From JAPUME01 sp964605715 (GTDB taxonomy: Bacteria; Acidobacteriota; Terriglobia; UBA7540; JAPUME01): a DNA stretch of 62,966 nucleotides. How positions within the stretch are numbered: the stretch's first letter is position 1; each line of letters begins with the position of its first letter. The stretch spans positions 1 through 62,966 of the forward strand of contig CAZSDV010000003.1 of assembly GCA_964605715.1 (NCBI GenBank), in the 5' to 3' direction. Under the pieces are notes generated by a model that worked only from the letters and a program-made list of their open reading frames with translations, ran no database searches and was not told the DNA's origin. Positions 18,303 through 25,738 of this stretch are shown here, piece after piece. The translations under genes were made by a program, and so were the position numbers.

Positions 18303-19569
18303 ATGCTGAGTCGCATCCTTCGCCAATCCTTGTTCCGTGAAAAGCGTCGCAGAATACTTGCGATTTTCGCCCTCATGCTAAGCACGGCTGCCCTGACTGC
18401 AGTGGCCACACTTGAGCTAGCTGTTCGAGACAAGGTAAGCCACGAATTGCGTTCGTTCGGCGCCAACATTGCAGTTACCCCCGCTGCTGATGACTTGCCG
18501 CTTTCAGTAGGAGGTATTGATTACCGTCCCATTGGTTCAGGTTCTTACTTGTCCGAGATTGACCTTATTAAGTTGAAGAAGATTTTTTGGCGGCACAATA
18601 TTATTGCTTTTGTGCCCTTACTTTATACGCCAGCACGAATTCAAGGTACCTCCACTATTTTGATTGGAACCTGGTTTGACAGGCCACTGGAAGTAGATCC
18701 AGGATCAGTTTTCATTACTGGATCGCGTCCATTTCATCCTAGCTGGAGCGTTGATGGAAAATGGCCGGTGGACGATAAAGAATCCCGGGAGTGCCTTATC
18801 GGCTACCGCCTAGCTAGGAAATTAAGTGTGGACGTGGGTGAAACCCTGAATCTCGAATTGGGACAAAAAATGGATTCACCGCTCATCTTAAAGGTGGTGG
18901 GAATTCTTAAGACCGGTACCGCTGAGGATGACCAGATATTGGCACCTCTTGCTCTAGTCCAGGAATGGACAGGTTTGGAAGGAAAAGTGCGTCGCGTCGA
19001 AATCAGTGCTCTGACAAAGCCCGAAGATGATTTTGCTCGGGTTGACGTTTCAACTTTGACCCCGACTGAGTTTGACCGCTGGTACTGCACTCCTTATGTG
19101 AGTTCTATTGCATATCAGATTCAGGAGGTATTGCCTGGGGCCCGTGCCCGGCCAGTTTTTCAGGNNNNNNNNNNGCCTAGGTCAAGTGAGCTCGCTGGTG
19201 TGGAGTCTGGCTTTGGCGGCCCTGGTAACTGCGATTCTTGCGGTGGGGTCTATCACCCTGGCAACAATTCTTGAGCGTCGCCCTGAGATCGGACTTATGA
19301 AAGCGATGGGGGCGGGAGAACCTCACATAGTCCAGCTTTTTCTTTTTGAAGCCACTGTAACGGGTTTACTTGGAGGGGTATTGGGTTACCTTTCAGGATC
19401 GCTGCTCGCCAGCGCCTTGGCGGAAAGGATTTTTGGGGTCCCAACTTCAGTCGAATGGATAATTTTCCCTGGAATTTTGACCGTTGCATTACTGATTAAC
19501 TTGGCCGGGCATTTTTGGCCACTCATGTGGGCTAGGCGGTTCTCACCGAAAGAGATTTTACATGACTAG
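18303..19569 (+). CDS. FtsX/MacB-type ABC permease (first), interrupted by assembly gap
   Basis: About 418 residues once the 10-N run is removed. One N-terminal membrane segment (ILAIFALMLSTAALTAVATL), a large extracytoplasmic domain, then three C-terminal membrane segments around ERRPEIGLMKAMGAGEPHI, which is the cytoplasmic coupling motif of FtsX/LolC/MacB permeases. Removing the Ns exactly restores the frame (Q-G-L-G-Q), so the contig ends probably abut. It starts 21 bases after the FTR1 fusion gene and overlaps the second permease by 8 bases. Together the two permeases and the ATPase form an ABC unit that assists iron uptake; the mechanism in this group is not well understood. Confidence 0.88.
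19165..19174. other. Assembly gap (10 N) inside the first permease gene
   Basis: Ten Ns; the reading frame on both sides is continuous if the true gap is zero or a multiple of three. Confidence 0.95.
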
Positions 19570-20806
19570 TCGACAGTCTGGTGTGGCTAATGGTTGGTCA
19601 GGACGACTAGGTTGGCGGATTCTCGGACGCTCGCTTACTTTGAAGCGGCCCCAGGTACTGGTTACCTTCCTAACTTTGACAATTACCGCTGCAGTTGCCG
19701 CGATGCTTTTGAACCTTTACGGTGATGCACAAGTAAAGATGACCCGTGAGTTTCGATCCTTTGGAGCGAACTTAATTCTGTCCTCGAATGGCTCGGCTCG
19801 TGAAGGCAAGATCATGGCGGAGGTACAAAATGGGCCTGAGGTCTCTCTGATGGCTGAGGGTATGCTGGAAGAGATCCGTCGGTTGAGTCCTGATTCTCAC
19901 CGGATCATGGTGGTGGGGATACTAAATGCTGTTGGTCGAGCCCGGAACGTGACGGGCCAGAAGGCTTTAAGGAGCTTCGGTGAACCGGTTATCGTAGTGG
20001 GGACTGATTTTACTCTCCTTCATCAGCTGTATTCAGCTTGGCGGCTCCGCGATGAAGTTGTGGTCCAAGCTCAATCAGGTGCTGTAATCGGTGAGCGGGT
20101 GGCTGAGCGATTACTTCTGGAGCGGGGCGATGATCTGGAACTGGAGTTTGAAGGTGGCAGTTCTTCAACTCCCCTTCGCGTGAAAATTGATAATATCCTT
20201 TCGACCGGTGGATCTGAAGATGGCCAGGTATTTCTCTCTTTGGAACAGCTACAGGAAGCTCTAGGGATAAAGGATCAAATCAGTCTGGCAGAACTACGTG
20301 TTGATGGCCCAACCTTGGAGATCGAAGCTGTTGCGGCTGGGATTGCAAATAGCTTTCCTGAGATTGACGTTCGGCCGGTGAGGGAGATTGTTTACTCTGA
20401 GGGGCAGGTTTTGAAAACGGTTCGCTGGTTACTTTTAACCCTCACATTAATAATCCTGTCCATAACGACACTCTGCTTACTTGCTACAATTACAGCGATT
20501 GTGTTCGAGCGCCAGAGGGAGATTGGATTAATGAAGGCCCTGGGGGCGAGTGACCAGCTCCTAATGGGCTTCTTCCTTGCAGAAGTGGCGATCCTTGCTT
20601 CGGTGGGAAGCTTGGTGGGATTTGGATTTGGCGTGGCCCTGTCTAGGTATCTAGGTATCAGATTGTTTGGAACACCCCTTGATCTCTACTGGCCTACCCT
20701 GCCGTGGGTAGCTTTGGCCACGGTGGGTGTTGCGCTGCTGGCAGCATGGTCCCCGGTGCAAGTGGTGCGCCGCATACATCCAGCGGTGGTGTTGAAGGGA
20801 GAGTAA
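19562..20806 (+). CDS. FtsX/MacB-type ABC permease (second)
   Basis: A 414-residue paralogue of the preceding gene with the same plan: one N-terminal membrane segment (VTFLTLTITAAVAAML), an extracytoplasmic domain with the shared FRSFGANL motif, then three C-terminal membrane segments around ERQREIGLMKALGAS. It overlaps the first permease gene by 8 bases and the ATPase gene by one base (TAATG), so the three are translationally coupled. The two permeases probably form a heterodimer with one ATPase pair. Confidence 0.92.
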   Translation: MTSRQSGVANGWSGRLGWRILGRSLTLKRPQVLVTFLTLTITAAVAAMLLNLYGDAQVKMTREFRSFGANLILSSNGSAREGKIMAEVQNGPEVSLMAEGMLEEIRRLSPDSHRIMVVGILNAVGRARNVTGQKALRSFGEPVIVVGTDFTLLHQLYSAWRLRDEVVVQAQSGAVIGERVAERLLLERGDDLELEFEGGSSSTPLRVKIDNILSTGGSEDGQVFLSLEQLQEALGIKDQISLAELRVDGPTLEIEAVAAGIANSFPEIDVRPVREIVYSEGQVLKTVRWLLLTLTLIILSITTLCLLATITAIVFERQREIGLMKALGASDQLLMGFFLAEVAILASVGSLVGFGFGVALSRYLGIRLFGTPLDLYWPTLPWVALATVGVALLAAWSPVQVVRRIHPAVVLKGE

Positions 20807-21885
20807 TGAGTTTTGTTGAACTGAAAAACTTGGTCAAGAGTTACGGCACCTCAGTTCGGGCGCTCGATCAGGTAACTTTTGATGTTGAGTCGGGAGAATG
20901 GATTGCTGTCATGGGTCCATCGGGATCAGGAAAAACCACGCTGCTCAACATTCTAGGGGGGCTTGACCACCCTTCCGAAGGGGAGGTCTGGATTGGCGGT
21001 CGGGATGTGACGTGCCTAAATACACAGGAGATGAACCGTTATCGGGCGGAAAAAGTTGGTTTTGTCTTTCAGCAGTTTCATTTGGTTTCTTATCTGACGG
21101 TAGTCGAAAATATCATGCTGGCACAGTATTTTCATAGCGTGGCAGACGAGCAGGAGGCCAGAGATGCCCTTAAGCAGGTGGGTTTGGGTGAAAGACTTGA
21201 TTTTTATCCGGCGCAGCTTTCCGGCGGAGAGCAGCAGCGGATTTGTGTGGCGCGGGCCTTAATCAATCAGCCTGAGCTGATTCTGGCTGACGAGCCAACA
21301 GGGAATTTGGATGAAGTAAATGAGGCTCTTATCTTGAGTTTATTGACAGAGTTGCAGCGCAAAGGGAATACCATAATTATGGTTACGCACGATCCCGAGG
21401 TGGGACGGTTAGCTGACCGGAGAATTGAGCTTCATCACGGGAGATTGAGTGAGTCCCGTTCCCTTCCGTTGGTCGATGAAGAGTTATTTGACAATCTTTT
21501 GAAGAGAATTTGGGTTTTGCAAGAGGATTCAGCTGAAAAAAATCTGGAATTAAGACAGCTACCTGAGCTACGTGAAAATTTCACAACGCTCACATTAATG
21601 GTCGAAGGAGAGTGGATTATCAACAAAGAGGCCACGTTGACCTTGACCAAAAAGGGGCACCAGCGGGCCTCAGATATTATACGGCGCCACAGGTTGGCTG
21701 AGCGGCTTTTTCGAGACACCTTTGGTTTACCTGAGGAATTGCTGGATGCCAATGCTTGCAAGATTGAGCATACTTTGAGTGCTGAAGTAACAGAGAAAAT
21801 CTGTACCTTCCTCCATCATCCCCTGACCTGTCCGCACGGAGCAACCATTCCCCGTGGCCCTTGTTGCGCAGCCGGACCAGGGTAA
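20806..21885 (+). CDS. ABC ATPase fused to a DtxR-like metal-sensing domain
   Basis: A 359-residue protein. Residues 1 to about 222 are a LolD/MacB-type ABC ATPase: Walker A GPSGSGKTT, Q-loop VFQQFH, signature LSGGEQQR, Walker B ILADEP, H-loop VTHD. Residues from about 225 match a DtxR/MntR repressor along its length: a winged-helix-like part, then the metal-binding and dimerisation helices. H295, E299, C318, E321 and H322 reproduce the spacing of DtxR ligands H79, E83, C102, E105 and H106; the H98 position is D314. The recognition helix is poorly conserved, so I infer allosteric iron sensing rather than DNA binding. The tail is Cys-rich (TCPHG, GPCC). Start at 20806, sharing one base with the preceding stop; the longer frame from 20704 lies within the permease gene. 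Confidence 0.9.
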   Translation: MSFVELKNLVKSYGTSVRALDQVTFDVESGEWIAVMGPSGSGKTTLLNILGGLDHPSEGEVWIGGRDVTCLNTQEMNRYRAEKVGFVFQQFHLVSYLTVVENIMLAQYFHSVADEQEARDALKQVGLGERLDFYPAQLSGGEQQRICVARALINQPELILADEPTGNLDEVNEALILSLLTELQRKGNTIIMVTHDPEVGRLADRRIELHHGRLSESRSLPLVDEELFDNLLKRIWVLQEDSAEKNLELRQLPELRENFTTLTLMVEGEWIINKEATLTLTKKGHQRASDIIRRHRLAERLFRDTFGLPEELLDANACKIEHTLSAEVTEKICTFLHHPLTCPHGATIPRGPCCAAGPG

Positions 21886-22059
21886 AAAAGTTTATACTAA
21901 ATACTCTTAGCTTCTGAATTATAAATCTGCCAGTTGGTGGATTTATTCACCAACAAAGCCCAATTCGTACGTGGTCCCCTCCGATCACGACCTTGTCTGA
22001 TATTGCCCCTTGTGCTAACTTTTCACACCTATAGTATAAGACGATGAGGATGGAGTCCT

Positions 22060-22980
22060 ATGAGAAATGTAATCATAATGGGTTCTGGGTGTGCAGGTCT
22101 TACTGCCGCAGTTTATGCTGCCCGAGCGAATTTGAATCCCCTGGTTATTAGGGGAACGGAGGCAGGAGGGCAGCTAACACTTACTACGGCGGTAGAAAAT
22201 TATCCAGGTTTCCCCGAAGGGGTACAGGGCCCAGAGCTGATAGAGCGAATGAAAGCTCAGGCAGAGGTCTTCGGAGCAGATTTTTTAGAGGGAAGTATAA
22301 CCTGCGTCGACCTTTCTCAGCGACCCTTCGTTCTGGAGGTTGGGAATAAACGGATGGAAACTCGCACCTTAATTATTGCCTCCGGTGCCTCGGCCCGACT
22401 GCTCGGGATCGATTCGGAGCGAGCACTGCTTGGAAAGGGAGTCTCAACTTGCGCTACGTGTGATGGATATTTTTTCCGCAAGAAGTCCGTAGTTGTGGTT
22501 GGGGGAGGAGATACGGCAATGGAGGATGCTCTGTTTCTAACGCGCTTTGCCACAGAGGTCAGTGTTATTCATAGACGTGACCGATTGCGTGCTTCAAAGA
22601 TTATGCAGGAACGTGCGCAAAAGAATGCAAAAATTAAGTTTATCTGGGACACGGTTGTGGAGGATATATTCGATCCAACGAAAGGCTTGGTTGAAGGAGT
22701 TGAGTTAAGAAACGTGAAGACTAAGATGGCAACTAGGAAAGCATGCGACGGCGTCTTCGTTGGAATCGGGCACCGCCCGAATACGGATGTGTTGAATGGC
22801 CAGATTAAAGTGGACGAGAATGGGTATATCATTACCCACGAAGGTTCGCGGACTAGCATTCCAGGAGTTTTTGCCGCTGGTGACGTGCAGGATCATGTTT
22901 ATAGGCAGGCTGTTACCGCTGCGGGTTCGGGCTGTATGGCTGCCATTGATGCGGAGAGACTACTAGAAGCAGAAGAATAA
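22060..22980 (+). CDS. trxB: Thioredoxin reductase
   Basis: A 306-residue low-molecular-weight thioredoxin reductase. FAD loop MGSGCAGLTAAVYAAR, redox pair CATC in TCATCDG, NADPH loop GGGDTAMEDA with the HRRDRLRAS phosphate-binding motif, and the second FAD motif GVFAAGDVQD. It transfers electrons from NADPH to thioredoxin in the cytoplasm. The start has GGAG six bases upstream. It lies 174 bases after the iron-uptake ATPase; thioredoxin-like proteins also accompany the Campylobacter p19 locus, but the spacing here suggests a separate promoter. A terminator follows. Confidence 0.95.
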   Translation: MRNVIIMGSGCAGLTAAVYAARANLNPLVIRGTEAGGQLTLTTAVENYPGFPEGVQGPELIERMKAQAEVFGADFLEGSITCVDLSQRPFVLEVGNKRMETRTLIIASGASARLLGIDSERALLGKGVSTCATCDGYFFRKKSVVVVGGGDTAMEDALFLTRFATEVSVIHRRDRLRASKIMQERAQKNAKIKFIWDTVVEDIFDPTKGLVEGVELRNVKTKMATRKACDGVFVGIGHRPNTDVLNGQIKVDENGYIITHEGSRTSIPGVFAAGDVQDHVYRQAVTAAGSGCMAAIDAERLLEAEE

Positions 22981-22984
22981 TAAG

Positions 22985-23018
22985 GAAGCCCCAAGCACAG
23001 GCTTCAATTTCCTTTTTA
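22985..23018 (+). terminator. Rho-independent terminator after trxB
   Basis: GAAGCC (22985-22990) and GGCTTC (23000-23005) form a 6-base stem with a 9-base loop, followed by a T-rich tract ending in TTTTT. Confidence 0.6.
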
Positions 23019-23065
23019 CTAAAGAACCTCAGATTGGAATTGTTTTTAACTAGCCCACTTTAATT

Positions 23066-23488
23066 TCAAAGATCTGGAGATTCTAGTTTTTTCTTAAAAA
23101 GGCTGTCTAGATTGTATGAGCCACCTCCAATGGTAGCCAGCAGGAGGAAGATCAAGCAGTAGAGAGCGGCCCTCTCTCCTTGGTTCATGACTGGCCAGAA
23201 AGAGTTTGGGAAATGGACCATGAAGTAGGCAACAGCCATTTGCCCAGAAAGTATAAAAGCCACTGGTTGTGTAAAAAGGCCCAGTAAGATGGCTAGGCCA
23301 CCGAAGAATTCCAGGACTCCCGCGAATCCCATCGTTGAAAAAAGTGGCGCTGTAGCACCTTCTTGTCCCCCGAATCCGCCTAGCAGGCCAAATAGCTTCT
23401 GGACCCCATGCTCTAGGAACATGAATCCTGTCAGGACTCGCAACAACGTTAAGGAATGAACTTTATACCGACTCAGTAGATTGTTCAT
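23066..23488 (-). CDS. DoxX family membrane protein
   Basis: A 140-residue inner-membrane protein with four hydrophobic segments and the DoxX pattern LRVLTGFMFLEHGVQKLFG near the N-terminus and GVLEFFGGLAILLGLFTQPV in the middle. DoxX proteins associate with oxidoreductases and thiol-redox or quinone systems; the exact role is unknown. It starts at ATG with GAGG nine bases upstream and follows an O-methyltransferase gene with 38 bases between. Confidence 0.88.
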   Translation of the reverse strand: MNNLLSRYKVHSLTLLRVLTGFMFLEHGVQKLFGLLGGFGGQEGATAPLFSTMGFAGVLEFFGGLAILLGLFTQPVAFILSGQMAVAYFMVHFPNSFWPVMNQGERAALYCLIFLLLATIGGGSYNLDSLFKKKLESPDL

Positions 23489-23526
23489 TGTTCTTTTACC
23501 TCATATTAAATGGAGTTAATGGAAAT

Positions 23527-24165
23527 TCAGTTTTCCTTCCGGCATATAGCAAAGCCATCTCGAAGTGGAATAAGGGTTGTGAAGAGTTTAGGTGTCGAGT
23601 AGATCAATTGGTTAAACCTTTGTATGCCAAGAGTGTCAGCATCACCTTTTTTAATTTTTCGGGTGACGCGGCCGTGCCAGAGTACATTATCGGTCACGAG
23701 TAGTCCACCAGGTTTGATTCGTGGCAGGGCCCTATCAAAGACAGCCGGATACTGGCTCTTTTCTACATCATTGAAGATTAGATCAAAGGAGCCCTTGGTG
23801 TTATCGAGGATCTCGAAAGCATCTCCGACAAGAATTTGAACTCTGTCGGCTATTCCTGCCCGTTCCAGGTAGGCCTTTGCCAGTCTAGCATTTTTCGGAT
23901 TGCTATCGGTGTAGAATACTGAGCCAGATTTACCGATAGCCCTAGCCAGCCAAATAGTAGAGTAACCGATTGCCGAACCCATTTCGAAGACGCGCTGGGC
24001 TCCGGCAAGCTGTGTCAATTGGTAGAGAAGTCGCCCACAGGCAGGGCCGATTATTGGCACTTTGTGAGAGGAAGCATACGCTTCCATTTCTACCAACACT
24101 TCATCGCGGCTAGGTAACAGGCTGGCCAGATAGCGCTCAGTTAAAGAGTCAAGTATTGGAGGCAT
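23527..24165 (-). CDS. Class I SAM-dependent O-methyltransferase
   Basis: A 212-residue methyltransferase of the catechol/caffeoyl-CoA type (Methyltransf_3). SAM-binding motif VFEMGSAIGYSTIWLARA, acidic ribose contact YTDSNP, GDAFEIL, and metal-linked aspartates in DLIFNDVEK and VTDNVLWHG. These enzymes methylate catechol-like hydroxyls using a divalent metal; the substrate is unknown. No signal peptide. It lies between a metallo-hydrolase gene and doxX, all on the minus strand and possibly one operon. Confidence 0.88.
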   Translation of the reverse strand: MPPILDSLTERYLASLLPSRDEVLVEMEAYASSHKVPIIGPACGRLLYQLTQLAGAQRVFEMGSAIGYSTIWLARAIGKSGSVFYTDSNPKNARLAKAYLERAGIADRVQILVGDAFEILDNTKGSFDLIFNDVEKSQYPAVFDRALPRIKPGGLLVTDNVLWHGRVTRKIKKGDADTLGIQRFNQLIYSTPKLFTTLIPLRDGFAICRKEN

Positions 24166-24208
24166 AGGTTAGTTTAACCTTTGTCAACTCAAACCAAAAA
24201 ATCTGGAT

Positions 24209-24931
24209 TTAGGGGATTGACATCCCGGGCTCGAGTTCGAGAACTCTTGCTTTCGTGACCTTGCAAATTTCACTCTTGAACACCTCAGGAGTTCCCGATA
24301 CTAGCGGGAAGGTTCCGAAGTGCATGGGTATGACTTCAGGCACACGGAGGAGCTTAACAGCATAGGCTGCCTCACGCGGATTCATGGTGAAGAGATCACC
24401 AATCGGCAGCAGGGCCAACTGCGGCCTGTAGAGATTTCCAATCAGCTCCATATCACCAAAGAGGGCGGTGTCTCCGGCATGGTAGATTCTATAGTTGGTT
24501 GAAAACTCTAGTAGGTAACCAACCGCTTCTCCTCCGTAGACGATTTTCCCGTCGTCGAGGATTCCACAACTATGGTCGGCGTGGGTCATGGTGGTTATTA
24601 CCTCTTCGACCACTTGCGAGCCCCCCTTGTTCATCGGATGGAGGTTCTCAACTCCTTTGCTTTCCAGCCAGTGACATACTTCATAGATCGCAATGACCTG
24701 CGGCTTATATTCTCTGGCCAAGGGCAGCACGTCATCAATATGATCAAAGTGCCCATGGGTTATGAGGATTAGGTCAAGCTGCTCAAATTCCTTGTTTTTT
24801 TTAGGGCAGGCTGGGTTAGTGGCCACCCAAGGATCAATCAATATAACCTTTTTTTCGGGGGTGGTGATCTTGAATGTTGAGTGGCCCAGCCAAGTAAGCT
24901 CTAAGGTATTTGGAATAGACATGTTATCCAT
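24209..24931 (-). CDS. UPF0173-type metal-dependent hydrolase (metallo-beta-lactamase fold)
   Basis: About 240 residues from the chosen start. Shows the family opening LELTWLGHSTFKI, the metal motif THGHFDHIDD (HxHxDH), THADHS, HAGDTALFGD and MHFGTFP. UPF0173 proteins are cytoplasmic metallo-hydrolases of unknown substrate and about 227 residues long. The open frame extends upstream to a TTG at 25093, adding 54 residues of atypical sequence that would overlap the divergent rimP promoter region; the ATG at 24931 gives the family length, although its Shine-Dalgarno is weak. Start position is therefore uncertain. Confidence 0.88.
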   Translation of the reverse strand: MDNMSIPNTLELTWLGHSTFKITTPEKKVILIDPWVATNPACPKKNKEFEQLDLILITHGHFDHIDDVLPLAREYKPQVIAIYEVCHWLESKGVENLHPMNKGGSQVVEEVITTMTHADHSCGILDDGKIVYGGEAVGYLLEFSTNYRIYHAGDTALFGDMELIGNLYRPQLALLPIGDLFTMNPREAAYAVKLLRVPEVIPMHFGTFPLVSGTPEVFKSEICKVTKARVLELEPGMSIP

Positions 24932-25116
24932 TCTGGACAAGTTCGAATTTGGATCAGATTTACCAAAAGCAATCACAGAGGCTCCTGGTAGTAGGGTAGC
25001 CTTTTGCCTATTCAGGATATGAATTGTGTCAAAGATTTCAATCGCCTGCGGCTGCATTTTATCCTGAACCTTGCCTGGAATCAACCTATCCAAACATAGG
25101 AAACTCCTGGGGGGGG

Positions 25117-25145
25117 TTGTAATCTAAGTGACCGGCGACTATACT
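25117..25145 (+). promoter_or_regulatory. Promoter of the rimP-nusA-infB operon
   Basis: TTGTAA (25117-25122), 17-base spacer, TATACT (25140-25145): good matches to the housekeeping sigma consensus. Transcription would begin near 25152, leaving a leader of about 44 bases before rimP. Confidence 0.6.
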
Positions 25146-25164
25146 AGGGCTGTCGATTCACATC

Positions 25165-25187
25165 AGTGGGCCTAGGCCCACTTTTTT
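25165..25187 (+). terminator. Terminator-like hairpin in the rimP leader (candidate attenuator)
   Basis: An 18-base perfect palindrome, AGTGGGCCTAGGCCCACT (25165-25182), folds to a 7-base GC-rich stem with loop CTAG and runs into six Ts. It ends 8 bases before the rimP ATG and downstream of the predicted promoter. No T tract exists on the other strand, so it acts only toward rimP. The genes on both sides are divergent, so it cannot simply end an upstream gene. Confidence 0.65.
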
Positions 25188-25195
25188 GTTGGATA

Positions 25196-25654
25196 ATGAA
25201 CGTTAACTCTGAATTAATACGAGAGATTGCTTCAAGAGTGGCGGTTTCAGAGGGATTTGAGCTTGTTGATATGGAGCTTAAGGGTTCCTCTTCGAACCAC
25301 CTCCTGAGGATATATATCCACAAGTCTGGTGGAATTGATCATGGCGACTGCCAGTTAGTTAGTGAGCAAATGAGCGCAATCCTGGACGTTGAGGACCTGT
25401 TTCCGGGTAGATACACTTTGGAAGTCTCTTCCCCCGGCCTTGATCGTCCTTTGAGGAATGCCGCGGATTTTCAGCGCTCCTACGGGCAGCGAGCTAAGAT
25501 CACCCTCCGCGAACCTATGGCCGGCCAACGTAGTTTTGAGGGTCGGCTAATGAGATTTAAAGAAGGGTGTTTGCAAGTGGAGGTTGACGACAATAAGATT
25601 TTGGAACTGAAACACGAAAACATTGTGCGAGCAAAACTCCTGGTTGAGTTTTGA
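25196..25654 (+). CDS. rimP: Ribosome maturation factor RimP
   Basis: A 152-residue RimP from the ATG at 25196, normal family length. N-terminal alpha/beta domain with VSEGFELVDMELKG, RIYIHKSGGIDHGDC and the hallmark YTLEVSSPGLDRPL, then a C-terminal Sm-like barrel. It assists late assembly of the 30S subunit. It is first in the conserved rimP-nusA-infB-ylxP-rbfA-truB cluster. The frame could extend ten codons upstream through the leader hairpin, but that would place the start inside the palindrome, so the later ATG is preferred. Confidence 0.95.
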   Translation: MNVNSELIREIASRVAVSEGFELVDMELKGSSSNHLLRIYIHKSGGIDHGDCQLVSEQMSAILDVEDLFPGRYTLEVSSPGLDRPLRNAADFQRSYGQRAKITLREPMAGQRSFEGRLMRFKEGCLQVEVDDNKILELKHENIVRAKLLVEF

Positions 25655-25738
25655 GTGAATCGAGCCGCTGGTGGAGTTGGATAGCAAGTCCGGTTGGCTT
25701 GCAAGATAAGATCAAAGGCTGACAAGAGGATCCAAATA

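Noticed and set aside
25094..25164. A metY-type tRNA before rimP, as in enterobacteria
   Set aside because: No acceptor stem, T-arm or anticodon arm can be drawn in this stretch.
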